From positions 186,001-250,000 of the forward strand of contig CANRLH010000003.1 of assembly GCA_947631455.1 (NCBI GenBank): a stretch of 64,000 nt of DNA. The letters run 5' to 3'. Every line of letters starts with the position of its first letter. Position 1 is the first letter of the stretch. Shown piece after piece: positions 1 to 7,587 of this stretch. Under the pieces are notes generated by a model. It did no database searches. It was given only the letters and a program-made list of their open reading frames with translations, and had not been told where the DNA came from. The DNA is from an uncultured Clostridia bacterium. Lineage in GTDB: Bacteria; Bacillota; Clostridia; Oscillospirales; Ruminococcaceae. The position numbers were made by a program, and so were the translations under genes.

Positions 1-906
1 ATAGCGCCTGTTCATCCTTTGAAGAATTTCATCGTTTCCGCTCTGGACAGGAAGGTGCAGATGACTGCAAACCTTATCGCAGTCAATTATTGCATCGATC
101 AGCTCATTTGTTGCATCCTTAGGGTGTGAAGACATAAACCTTATCCAGAAATCCCCCTCAATGTCGTTCAGCCTTCGCAAAAGCTCCGGAAAACCATAAG
201 CGTAAGAGTTTACGTTTTGACCGAGCAGAGTTATCTCTTTATATCCGTCTCTTACAAGTCCTTTGACCTCGTCAACCACAGCGTCAACTGTCCTGCTGCG
301 CTCTCTTCCCCTGACATACGGCACAATACAGTATGTGCAGAAATTGTTGCAGCCATACATTATAGAAACATATGCCTTAAAGTCGCTTGAACGCACCTGA
401 AAAACATCCTCAGCTATTTCACTTTGCTTTTCTTCAATATTAAAAACACGCCTTCCGCTTACTATGACTTCATACAGCATTTTGTAAAAATCACTGTAAG
501 CAAATGTGCCGAACACAAGTGATACGTGAGGATAAGATTCCTTTATCTTCTCAGCGACGTGCTTTTGCTGTGCCATACACCCGCACACGCATATTATAAG
601 GTCTTTGTTCTTCTCCTTCAAATGCTTAAGCTCGCCCAGTCTTCCGAAAACCCGTTCGTGCGCATTTTCCCTTACAGCGCAAGTATTTATTACAATAAGA
701 TCAGCTAACGCATCATCAGAAGTAAAAGAAAAACCGCTTTTTGCAATCAGTCCTTTAAGCTTTTCGCCGTCAGAGACGTTTTGCTGACAGCCGTACGAAT
801 GAAGATAACACAAAGGTGTTGCGTCATTATATTTAGTTTTTACCGCATCTTTGAGCATATTCAGGTCCAGACTCTCAAACGCACAAGATATAGACTTAAA
901 TTCCAC
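1..906 (-). CDS. miaB: tRNA (N6-isopentenyl adenosine(37)-C2)-methylthiotransferase MiaB, 5' part only
   Basis: Radical-SAM methylthiotransferase that puts the methylthio group on i6A37 of tRNAs. The gene runs off the window edge: 302 codons are present, breaking off in MNRRY, so the end of the radical-SAM domain and the TRAM domain are outside. It is absent from the ORF track because it has no stop here. Translation shows the N-terminal UPF0004 domain with its three cluster cysteines (SYGCQQNVSD, INTCAVRENAHE, CVCGCMAQ) and, near residues 183-200, the radical-SAM signature YGCNNFCTYCIVPYVRGRE that is diagnostic of MiaB rather than MtaB or RimO. Start is GTG at 906 preceded by GGAGG at good spacing. 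It has its own promoter and no co-directional gene immediately upstream. Confidence 0.95.
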   Translation of the reverse strand, partial: MEFKSISCAFESLDLNMLKDAVKTKYNDATPLCYLHSYGCQQNVSDGEKLKGLIAKSGFSFTSDDALADLIVINTCAVRENAHERVFGRLGELKHLKEKNKDLIICVCGCMAQQKHVAEKIKESYPHVSLVFGTFAYSDFYKMLYEVIVSGRRVFNIEEKQSEIAEDVFQVRSSDFKAYVSIMYGCNNFCTYCIVPYVRGRERSRTVDAVVDEVKGLVRDGYKEITLLGQNVNSYAYGFPELLRRLNDIEGDFWIRFMSSHPKDATNELIDAIIDCDKVCSHLHLPVQSGNDEILQRMNRRY

Positions 907-949
907 AGTTTTCCTCCAAAGCCCATAATATATTGTGTATACATAAATG

Positions 950-978
950 ATTATATCATATAGTGACAATAATTTCAA
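950..978 (-). promoter_or_regulatory. Promoter for miaB
   Basis: On the minus strand TTGAAA, a 17-nt spacer, then TATAAT, ending 44 nt before the miaB GTG. Fits a housekeeping sigma-A promoter. Confidence 0.75.
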
Positions 979-987
979 GAGTTGACG

Positions 988-1021
988 CAATAAAAGAGAG
1001 GGCAAATAAAAAATGCCCTCT
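988..1021 (-). terminator. Intrinsic terminator after nrdG
   Basis: Minus-strand stem AGAGGGCA/TGCCCTCT with a 9-nt T-rich loop, followed by a short U-rich tract (CTTTTATT). It lies just past the nrdG stop and separates nrdDG from the miaB promoter. Confidence 0.75.
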
Positions 1022-1048
1022 GAATTACATTAAAATCATAAATAAACA

Positions 1049-1549
1049 CTAATCACACTCAACTACGGTTTTTGACTCAAGCGATTTTTTTACATCAATA
1101 ATTCTTTGATTATCACTGCCTCTGAACTTTAACAACAGATTCCTCTTTTCAAGAATGAAACGCCCGTCAATGAGAATATCTGTTAAATCAAGCAGCTTTT
1201 TTATATACACATTATCTTTAGATTGCTCTATAAGCTCCTCAAATGTGTACCCGGAATAACATACTATATCAAGCCCCAGCTCTTTTACCTTTTTTGCAAG
1301 ATCGCAAAGAGGCTCAGGCTGACAAAACGGCTCGCCGCCGCTGAAGGTAACTCCGTCGAGCAAGGTATTTGCCCTGATTTTTGAAAGCAGATCATCCGTA
1401 TCTACCTCATTGCCCTTTGAAAAATCATGCGTCTGAGGGTTATGACATCCCGGACAATTATGAATGCACCCTTGAACGAACACTACAAAGCGTATTCCCT
1501 CTCCGTCGACTATTGAATCGTTTACGGTACCCGCGATCCTTAATTTCAT
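1049..1549 (-). CDS. nrdG: Anaerobic ribonucleoside-triphosphate reductase activating protein
   Basis: Radical-SAM activase that generates the glycyl radical on NrdD. 166 aa, normal for the family. The motif CIHNCPGC (C28, C32, C35) is the CX3CX2C cluster ligand, followed by the SAM-domain motif TFSGGEPFCQ. The ORF track begins 18 codons upstream, but that extension runs through an intergenic hairpin; ATG at 1549 is preceded by AAAGGTGA and gives the canonical MKLRIAG start. Lies 61 bp after nrdD in the same direction, with a terminator-like hairpin between the two. Confidence 0.95.
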   Translation of the reverse strand: MKLRIAGTVNDSIVDGEGIRFVVFVQGCIHNCPGCHNPQTHDFSKGNEVDTDDLLSKIRANTLLDGVTFSGGEPFCQPEPLCDLAKKVKELGLDIVCYSGYTFEELIEQSKDNVYIKKLLDLTDILIDGRFILEKRNLLLKFRGSDNQRIIDVKKSLESKTVVECD

Positions 1550-1567
1550 TACACTTTCACCTTTCGC

Positions 1568-1593
1568 AAAAACAGGCAGGGAAAACCCCTGCC
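1568..1593 (-). terminator. Intercistronic terminator-like hairpin between nrdD and nrdG
   Basis: Minus-strand stem GGCAGGG/CCCTGCC with a short loop, followed by TGTTTTTG. It has the form of an intrinsic terminator yet sits inside the nrdD-nrdG operon, so it may attenuate nrdG expression or mark a processing end. Confidence 0.6.
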
Positions 1594-1610
1594 CGATAAA
1601 CATTATAATT

Positions 1611-3926
1611 CTATACAGAGTGCTTTACACGGTCGGCTACTTCAGCTCTTTTTGCGTCGTTAAAGCGATCAAGTGTTCCGACAAGATATCCAGTGATACG
1701 TCTGATCCTCTCAAATCCAACACCGCCCGAGCCCTCTCTTCTTCCGCAAAGCGGGCAAACATCTCCAATTATGCCTGTATATCCGCAAACGGGGTCTCTG
1801 TCAACGGGATGGTTTATAGAGCCGTAGCCTATTCCCAGTTCCTTCATACATCTTACAACCTTTTCAAATGCCGAAAGATTGTTCATAGGATCTCCGTCAA
1901 GCTCTACATAGCTTATATGTCCCGCGTTTGTAAGAGCATGATACGGAGCTTCTATCTTGATTTTGTCAATTGCGCTTATATTGTAATAAACCGGCACATG
2001 AAAAGAATTGGTGTAATAATCTCTGTCTGTTATACCATCAATTTTGCCAAACAGTTCCCTATCCATCTTAACGAATCTACCGGAAAGACCCTCAGCAGGA
2101 GTTGCGAGCAGAGAAAAGTTAAGTCCCGTTTTGGCTGTCTCCTCATCCATACGGTTTCTCATTCGCCCAACTATCTCAAGCCCGAGTTTTCTAGCTCTAG
2201 CATCCTCTCCATGATGCTTGCCGATAAGCGCTTTTAAGGTTTCAGCAAGACCTATAAAGCCAACCGACAGCGTTCCGTGCTTGAGAATCTCTCCGACTTC
2301 GTCGTCGGGACCGAGCTTATCTGAATCGATCCAGACGCCCTGTCCCATTAAAAAGGGATAATTTCTGACTTTTTTGGCGGCCTGGATCTTATAGCGCTGC
2401 ATAAGCTGTCCTATTGCAAGCTCCATCATATCGTCCAGACTTTCAAAAAATTTATTAACATCACCCTTGGCCTTTATAGCAAGCCTTGGGAGGTTAATCG
2501 AAGTAAAGCTTAAGTTTCCCCTTCCCGTGACAATCTCACGCTCAGGATCATAAGCGTTTCCTATAACTCTTGTGCGGCAGCCCATATATGCAATTTCCGT
2601 TTCGGGCTTACCCTCCTTGTAATACTGAAGATTAAACGGCGCATCAATAAACGAGAAGTTCGGGAAAAGCCTTTTTGCAGATACCCTGCACGCAAGCTTA
2701 AACAGATCGTAATTAGGATCTCCCTCGTTGAAATTTACGCCCTCCTTGACCTTGAAGATGTGTATCGGGAATATCGGCGTTTCACCGTTACCAAGGCCGG
2801 CCTCGTTAGCAAGCAGGACGTTTTTGATCACTAGCCTGCCCTCTGCTGAGGTGTCAGTTCCGTAGTTTATAGAAGAAAACGGCGTCTGCGCTCCGCTTCT
2901 TGAATTCATGGTGTTAAGATTGTGAATAAGCGCCTCCATCGCCTGATAGGTAGCCCTGTCAGTTTCCTTCACAGCCTTATCATACGCGTATTTCTGAAGA
3001 TATTGCGCCAAGTCCCTGTCTATGTACTTTATAAGAAGCTTAAACTCCTCCGCCTGATAATCATTGCCGTTGTCAAGTACGGGGAATATCTCATTCACCC
3101 CGGTGAGTCTGTCAAAGATTTCCTTGACTATTTTGTCTATGTCAACAACTTCAGACTTAAGCTCAAGCGCCTTTGTTAGGTTATCTCTGTATCTCTTGAT
3201 AAATGTCTTACGAACGCCGTCAGCCATTGCATAGTCAAACATTGGAATACTCTGTCCGCCGTGCTGATCGTTCTGATTTGACTGAATGGCGATACAGGCA
3301 AGTGCAGCGTAGCTCCTGATATCGTTAGGAGTTCTCAGGTATCCGTGACCGGTAGAAAAACCGTTGTCAAAGAGCTTTTTCAAGTCGATCTGCGTACAGG
3401 TAGTCGTAAGGCAAAGAAAATCCATATCGTGAATGTGAATATCGCCTTCTGCATGAGCTTTAGCATAAGCCGGATCCAAAACATAAAGCTCATTGAACTC
3501 CCTTGCACCGGCCGAACCGTATTTGAGCATGGTGCCCATAGGCGTATCAGCATTTATATTTGCGTTTTCTCTTTTAAAATCATAATCAGCCGCCGACTTA
3601 AAGGTGAGATCCTCGTAAATTTTCATAAGGCGGGTGTTCATAGTTCTGGCGCGTGTACGCTCGCTTCTGTATAAAATATAACTCTTCGCGATAGACGCAT
3701 ACCCTTCTCTGATGAGCACCTCTTCAACAATATCCTGAATCTGCTCAACAGTAGGAATTTCATAACCTTTTACTGTTAAAACATCACAAACCTTTCCGGC
3801 AAGAACCAACGCGCGGTCGTGATTTGCCTCACCGACACTCTCGGCCGCCTTGTAAATGGCGTTTGCAATCTTTTCAATATTAAATGTAACCTGTCTGCCG
3901 TCTCTTTTTTGTATTTTTAAAATCAT
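1611..3926 (-). CDS. nrdD: Anaerobic (class III) ribonucleoside-triphosphate reductase
   Basis: Oxygen-sensitive glycyl-radical enzyme reducing ribonucleoside triphosphates to dNTPs; needs NrdG for activation. 771 aa. An N-terminal ATP-cone (residues about 1-95, starting ILKIQKRDGRQVTFN) provides allosteric control. The C-terminus has RRITGYLVGTLDRFN with the predicted radical glycine at about residue 746. A cysteine-containing metal site precedes it (DPVCGYTGIIGDVCPLCGR); only three cysteines are visible there, with Asp where a four-Cys site would have its first Cys. Start ATG at 3926 has GGAGG upstream. Its promoter carries paired NrdR-like boxes. Confidence 0.97.
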   Translation of the reverse strand: MILKIQKRDGRQVTFNIEKIANAIYKAAESVGEANHDRALVLAGKVCDVLTVKGYEIPTVEQIQDIVEEVLIREGYASIAKSYILYRSERTRARTMNTRLMKIYEDLTFKSAADYDFKRENANINADTPMGTMLKYGSAGAREFNELYVLDPAYAKAHAEGDIHIHDMDFLCLTTTCTQIDLKKLFDNGFSTGHGYLRTPNDIRSYAALACIAIQSNQNDQHGGQSIPMFDYAMADGVRKTFIKRYRDNLTKALELKSEVVDIDKIVKEIFDRLTGVNEIFPVLDNGNDYQAEEFKLLIKYIDRDLAQYLQKYAYDKAVKETDRATYQAMEALIHNLNTMNSRSGAQTPFSSINYGTDTSAEGRLVIKNVLLANEAGLGNGETPIFPIHIFKVKEGVNFNEGDPNYDLFKLACRVSAKRLFPNFSFIDAPFNLQYYKEGKPETEIAYMGCRTRVIGNAYDPEREIVTGRGNLSFTSINLPRLAIKAKGDVNKFFESLDDMMELAIGQLMQRYKIQAAKKVRNYPFLMGQGVWIDSDKLGPDDEVGEILKHGTLSVGFIGLAETLKALIGKHHGEDARARKLGLEIVGRMRNRMDEETAKTGLNFSLLATPAEGLSGRFVKMDRELFGKIDGITDRDYYTNSFHVPVYYNISAIDKIKIEAPYHALTNAGHISYVELDGDPMNNLSAFEKVVRCMKELGIGYGSINHPVDRDPVCGYTGIIGDVCPLCGRREGSGGVGFERIRRITGYLVGTLDRFNDAKRAEVADRVKHSV

Positions 3927-3953
3927 TTAACCGTCCTCCGTCAGATGACAACA

Positions 3954-3967
3954 GCCGAAATTTCGGC
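3954..3967. repeat. 14-bp perfect palindrome in the nrdD leader
   Basis: GCCGAAATTTCGGC reads the same on both strands and lies shortly upstream of the nrdD ribosome binding site in the predicted 5' UTR. It could form a small hairpin or bind a dimeric regulator; role unknown. Confidence 0.5.
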
Positions 3968-4059
3968 ATGCCATCATAATTACTGTCCAAAAATATGCTC
4001 ATTTTACAATTAACAATTTATTAACAAAACTGATATTAGCGTTCAGAATATATTTTCAA

Positions 4060-4075
4060 ACACTATATCTTGTGT
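4060..4075 (-). promoter_or_regulatory. NrdR box 1
   Basis: ACACTATATCTTGTGT closely matches the NrdR consensus acaCwAtATaTwGtgt. It lies directly downstream of the nrdD promoter -10 element. NrdR is the universal bacterial repressor of ribonucleotide reductase operons; its gene is not in the window. Confidence 0.8.
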
Positions 4076-4092
4076 TTTCGTTCGTTTCTTGC

Positions 4093-4108
4093 ACAAGTAT
4101 ATAGTATT
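4093..4108 (-). promoter_or_regulatory. NrdR box 2
   Basis: ACAAGTATATAGTATT is a weaker NrdR-like box, 33 bp centre-to-centre from box 1 (about three helical turns), the usual paired arrangement. It covers the promoter -10. Confidence 0.7.
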
Positions 4109-4124
4109 TGCAAGAATTTGTCAA
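4096..4124 (-). promoter_or_regulatory. Promoter for nrdD-nrdG
   Basis: Minus strand TTGACA, 17-nt spacer, TATACT. The -10 lies inside NrdR box 2. Predicted 5' UTR is about 160 nt. Confidence 0.8.
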
Positions 4125-4230
4125 TACAAAATGATATACAAATTTCCATGAGTTTTTTATACAAAATGCACAAAAAAGATTTTCTAAAGTTGTACGACTT
4201 TACAGTAAAAGATCGAGGGGCACAAAAAAT

Positions 4231-4289
4231 AAAGTGATTTTCCTTTACACAAATAGCGAAGATTTGTAAGCGAAGGTAAAATCACTTTA
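4231..4289. repeat. Long inverted repeat (about 15-bp arms with an inner hairpin)
   Basis: AAAGTGATTTTCCTT pairs with AAGGTAAAATCACTTT with one bulge. The loop contains a second stem, ACAAAT/ATTTGT. On the minus strand the outer stem is followed by TTTATTTTTT, so it could be a back-up terminator behind the 4352-4382 hairpin or the fold of a small RNA. No ORF crosses it. Confidence 0.55.
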
Positions 4290-4343
4290 CACGTTCAAGA
4301 TTCGCCGATTATCAACAAAATATTGTGAATATTCTGTTAACGC

Positions 4344-4382
4344 AAATAAAAACAGCAGGAAAAAATAAATTTTACCTGCTGT
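4344..4382 (-). terminator. Intrinsic terminator after the small membrane-protein gene
   Basis: Minus strand stem ACAGCAGG/CCTGCTGT followed by TTTTTATTT, just beyond the stop at 4411. Confidence 0.8.
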
Positions 4383-4410
4383 AAAAACACCAATTTTATT
4401 AACCGTTTAT

Positions 4411-4725
4411 TCAATATGTATTATCCTCAATTATGAACATTTTACATTCAGCTGATACAACACTTTCACCGGTATTTTTTTTGACCACATCTGAAATCGA
4501 CGTTGTACACATATATATAATAAAAAATATGAAAATTATAATAACAGATAGTATCACAATGAGCTTTCCGTTAAATTTTGCTCTGCCATGATATTCGTCC
4601 TGACTTGCCTTGTGAAATTCCAAAAAAGCTTCATCCTCATCCGTCAGATATTCTTCTTTTATAATTCCCTGCTCCTGGTCATTTTCCGACTTCAGACGCA
4701 CCTTTTCAAGGTCTATCATACTCAT
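4411..4725 (-). CDS. Small single-pass membrane protein of unknown function
   Basis: 104 aa, not assigned to a family. The N-terminal half is charged and probably cytoplasmic (residues 1-50, rich in E, D and K). One strongly hydrophobic helix follows (KLIVILSVIIIFIFFIIYMC), then a short outside tail of about 30 residues ending FIIEDNTY. The track start is a GTG overlapping the ribosome binding site; ATG at 4725, with GAGGTG six bases upstream, is the better start. It has its own consensus promoter and terminator and is divergent from asnB, which supports it being a real gene. Confidence 0.7.
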   Translation of the reverse strand: MSMIDLEKVRLKSENDQEQGIIKEEYLTDEDEAFLEFHKASQDEYHGRAKFNGKLIVILSVIIIFIFFIIYMCTTSISDVVKKNTGESVVSAECKMFIIEDNTY

Positions 4726-4749
4726 CTTTTTCACCTCGTATCATTTTCT

Positions 4750-4778
4750 ATTATACTAGATTGGTATGATTTAAGCAA
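4750..4778 (-). promoter_or_regulatory. Promoter for the small membrane-protein gene
   Basis: Minus strand TTGCTT, 17-nt spacer, TATAAT, 25 nt before the ATG. Confidence 0.75.
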
Positions 4779-4847
4779 GTCTATTTTGAAAATTTCATTA
4801 ATTTGTCATAATAGACTGATTGTGTATACTTAATTACATATTTTTGC

Positions 4848-4876
4848 TTGCGCATCTTAAAATAATATGCTATACT
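4848..4876 (+). promoter_or_regulatory. Promoter for asnB
   Basis: TTGCGC, 17-nt spacer, TATACT, 36 nt before the asnB ATG. Confidence 0.65.
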
Positions 4877-4912
4877 GTATGTATGATATTTCAGTATGTA
4901 AGGAGCATCATC

Positions 4913-6745
4913 ATGTGTGGTTTTGTTGGATTTACAAATAAAATAAACGACGCTAACATAGTTATCGGTAAAATGATGGACAGAATTAAACATCGCGGTC
5001 CTGATTCTGACGGTAAGTATGTTGACGAAAACATAGCAATGGGCTTTCGCCGCCTGTCTATCATTGATCTTTCTGCCGGCGATCAGCCTATTTTTAATGA
5101 GGACGGCTCGGTCGTTATAACCTTTAACGGCGAGATTTATAACTTTCAGTCTCTAAGGGATGAACTTATCAAATGCGGTCATACATTCAAAACCAAGTCA
5201 GATACTGAGGTTTTGGTTCACAGCTATGAAGAGTGGGGGCCAGACATGCTTGGCAGACTTCGCGGAATGTTTGCTTTTATTATTTACGATAAAAAGAAAA
5301 ATGAAATATTCGGTGCAAGGGACTTCTTTGGCATAAAGCCTATGTACTACGGCCTATTTGGCGATACTTTCATGTGGGGCTCTGAAATAAAGAGCTTTCT
5401 TGATCACCCCGCTTTTGTAAAAGAACTGAATGAAAGCGTGCTTGAAACATATCTCACTTTCCAATACTCACCCACTACAGAAACTTTCTTTAAAAACGTC
5501 TACAAGCTTCCGGCTGCTCATTGTTTCACCTATGCAAATGGTAAGCTTAAAGTAAAACGCTACTGGGACGTTCATTTTGATCCCGACGATGAGCCGCGCC
5601 TTAAGGACTGGGTCAACAGAATATCAGATACGTTTAAAAACTCTGTTGAGGCTCATAAGATCGCAGATGTTGAAGTCGGAAGTTTTCTGTCAAGCGGTGT
5701 CGACTCAAGCTATGTAGCTGCTGTCGCAAATGTTGATAAAACCTTCACTGTCGGATTCGGTGAGGACGAAAAGTATAACGAGATCGGATACGCTAAAGAG
5801 TTTTCTAAATTTATCAAAAAGGATAATTTCTCAAAAGTAATAACGCCCGAGGAATACTGGGACAATCTCGCTAAGATCCAGTATCATATGGACGAACCGC
5901 TTGCAGATCCTGCTGCCATCGCGCTGTTTTTCGTGTGTCAGATTGCATCTGAAAAAGTAAAAGTAGTCCTTTCAGGAGAAGGCGCCGACGAGATCTTCGG
6001 CGGATATACCATATATAAAGAGCCGACTGACGCTGCTTTGTATAACAAGGTTCCAAAGTGCATAAGACGTGCAATCGGCGCTGTTGCCGAAAAGCTCCCT
6101 GCAAAGAGAGGACTTAATTTCCTTGTTCGCCGCTCAAGAGACTTAGAGGAAAGATTCATAGGAAACGCATATATGTTCTCTGAAAAGGAGCGCAAGGCGC
6201 TTTTAAAAATCAAGACAGATGCGCCGGACGCTAAGGAAATAACCAAGCCGTATTATGATAAGGTAAAAGATCAGGAGCCTGCAACTAAAATGCAGTATCT
6301 CGACCTTAACCTGTGGATGACAGGAGATATTCTGCTGAAGGCAGATAAAATGTCAATGGCTCATTCGCTTGAACTTAGGGTACCGTTCCTTGACAAGGAG
6401 GTCATGAAAGTAGCTGAGGGTATCCCCGTAAGATACAGGGTAAATGACGAAAATACAAAATATGCAATGCGTGTAGCAGCGCTTAAGGCATGTCCTCCGT
6501 TTACTGCAAACAAGAAAAAACTAGGCTTTCCGGTACCGATCAGGGTTTGGCTAAAAGAAGAGAAGTACTATAATATTGTAAAGAACGCATTTTTAAGCGA
6601 AACAAGCAAGAAATATTTTAATACCGACATTCTTGTAAAGCTTCTTGACGACCACCGTGCAAACAAATATGACTATTCAAGAAAGATATGGACTGTGTTC
6701 ACCTTCCTTATCTGGCACAAGGTATATTTTGAAGATGAAAGGTAA
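4913..6745 (+). CDS. asnB: Asparagine synthase (glutamine-hydrolysing)
   Basis: Makes asparagine from aspartate, ATP and glutamine. 610 aa. The N-terminal class II glutamine amidotransferase starts with the nucleophile Cys2 (MCGFVGF), with RRLSIIDLSAGDQPIF, GEIYNF and the SDTEVL segment. The C-terminal synthetase half has the PP-loop FLSSGVDSSYVA and the LSGEGADEIFGGY motif. The track extends 31 codons upstream, but only ATG 4913 exposes the catalytic Cys and it has AAGGAG upstream. Single-gene unit between its own promoter and a strong terminator. Confidence 0.95.
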   Translation: MCGFVGFTNKINDANIVIGKMMDRIKHRGPDSDGKYVDENIAMGFRRLSIIDLSAGDQPIFNEDGSVVITFNGEIYNFQSLRDELIKCGHTFKTKSDTEVLVHSYEEWGPDMLGRLRGMFAFIIYDKKKNEIFGARDFFGIKPMYYGLFGDTFMWGSEIKSFLDHPAFVKELNESVLETYLTFQYSPTTETFFKNVYKLPAAHCFTYANGKLKVKRYWDVHFDPDDEPRLKDWVNRISDTFKNSVEAHKIADVEVGSFLSSGVDSSYVAAVANVDKTFTVGFGEDEKYNEIGYAKEFSKFIKKDNFSKVITPEEYWDNLAKIQYHMDEPLADPAAIALFFVCQIASEKVKVVLSGEGADEIFGGYTIYKEPTDAALYNKVPKCIRRAIGAVAEKLPAKRGLNFLVRRSRDLEERFIGNAYMFSEKERKALLKIKTDAPDAKEITKPYYDKVKDQEPATKMQYLDLNLWMTGDILLKADKMSMAHSLELRVPFLDKEVMKVAEGIPVRYRVNDENTKYAMRVAALKACPPFTANKKKLGFPVPIRVWLKEEKYYNIVKNAFLSETSKKYFNTDILVKLLDDHRANKYDYSRKIWTVFTFLIWHKVYFEDER

Positions 6746-6751
6746 ATATTT

Positions 6752-6786
6752 AATCCCTCTGAGTTGAGCCTCAGAGGGATTTTTTT
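6752..6786 (+). terminator. Intrinsic terminator after asnB
   Basis: Stem AATCCCTCTGA/TCAGAGGGATT followed by TTTTTT. It also separates asnB from the convergent gene at 6825. Confidence 0.9.
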
Positions 6787-6824
6787 AGCAAAATAACTAT
6801 AAACAAACTAATGCTTTATTACAG

Positions 6825-7454
6825 CTATATCTTTGAATAACCGAAACTGTTGACCAAAGCGTCAACCTTTTTTCCTTGCTTGCACTGCTCACATTCTGAC
6901 GGAACAGAGGTAGAATATCCCGAAATATCCTCCTTAGAAAATATCGACTTTACCGATATACCGTTTGACTCATCAATAGCCGAGAATATTGCGGAAATTG
7001 CAGCAAGATTACCGTTATAGTATTTTAAGCAGTCAATAGCTCTGTTGATACTCTTACCCGTTGAAGCAGAGGATATAAGCAACAAAACCTGCTTTTGCCA
7101 GATCTTACTCTGTGTGTTATCTCTGAATATCATTTGGTTATTGTAGTTAAGCTCTGGGGTAATAACCGATATATCCTCACCTCTGTTGATGCCGGAGTCT
7201 GAAAGGCTTTCAGCCAAAAAGGCGCCCAGCATTTCAGTACCCTCAAGACAAATTATGGTATCAATGTGTGTTCCCGTATAATAGAGCGCAAGATCTCTTG
7301 CGGCTTCTTTAGCCATTTTATGGCTTGTCTTTATAGACGTCATATCCACGTAATAGTTAATGTGAGAGTGGTTTGTCGCAAAGTGACCCGGAATTACACT
7401 TATCTTTACCCTCTTATTCTTTTTTGAAGTAATTATATTAGCTCTGCTCTCCAT
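6825..7454 (-). CDS. Phosphoribosyltransferase-like protein with a degenerate PRPP loop
   Basis: 209 aa with an overall type I PRTase layout resembling orotate PRTase-like proteins: a substrate-side region (IDTIICLEGTEMLGAFLAE), then a strand and loop (VLLLISSASTGKSINRAI, about residues 122-140) at the position of the PRPP loop. The usual acidic pair of the motif (VDDVxTTG) is replaced by ISSAST, so it may bind nucleotide without transfer or have altered chemistry. A C-terminal CEQC pair is present. Start ATG has CGGAGG upstream. Convergent with asnB; the upstream yitT-like gene is co-directional, but a promoter lies between. Function not inferred. Confidence 0.75.
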   Translation of the reverse strand: MESRANIITSKKNKRVKISVIPGHFATNHSHINYYVDMTSIKTSHKMAKEAARDLALYYTGTHIDTIICLEGTEMLGAFLAESLSDSGINRGEDISVITPELNYNNQMIFRDNTQSKIWQKQVLLLISSASTGKSINRAIDCLKYYNGNLAAISAIFSAIDESNGISVKSIFSKEDISGYSTSVPSECEQCKQGKKVDALVNSFGYSKI

Positions 7455-7490
7455 AATAAAACCTCCGTTATTTTATCTTAAGTTTATTTA

Positions 7491-7519
7491 AGTATAGCAT
7501 ACCTGCCAATTTTTTGCAA
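7491..7519 (-). promoter_or_regulatory. Promoter for the PRTase-like gene
   Basis: Minus strand TTGCAA, 17-nt spacer, TATACT. Confidence 0.7.
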
Positions 7520-7537
7520 GTAAAGTTTTCAATTAAC

Positions 7538-7554
7538 AAATTGCACTGCAATTT
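7538..7554. repeat. 17-bp palindrome upstream of the PRTase-like gene
   Basis: AAATTGCACTGCAATTT has perfect 8-bp arms around one centre base, about 20 bp upstream of the predicted -35. Geometry fits an operator for a dimeric regulator, or a short hairpin behind the yitT-like gene. Confidence 0.5.
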
Positions 7555-7587
7555 AATATGAAAGATAATTCAAGTAGGGAGATAGTA

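Noticed and set aside
781-963. 60-aa plus-strand ORF opposite miaB
   Set aside because: Shadow of miaB and its promoter; no ribosome binding site.
1049-1603. NrdG start at 1603 as in the ORF track
   Set aside because: The extension translates the intercistronic hairpin; ATG 1549 has a ribosome binding site and the family N-terminus.
4010-4027. TTAACAATTTATTAACAA upstream of nrdD as a Rex site
   Set aside because: The two heptamers are direct repeats, not the inverted halves that Rex needs.
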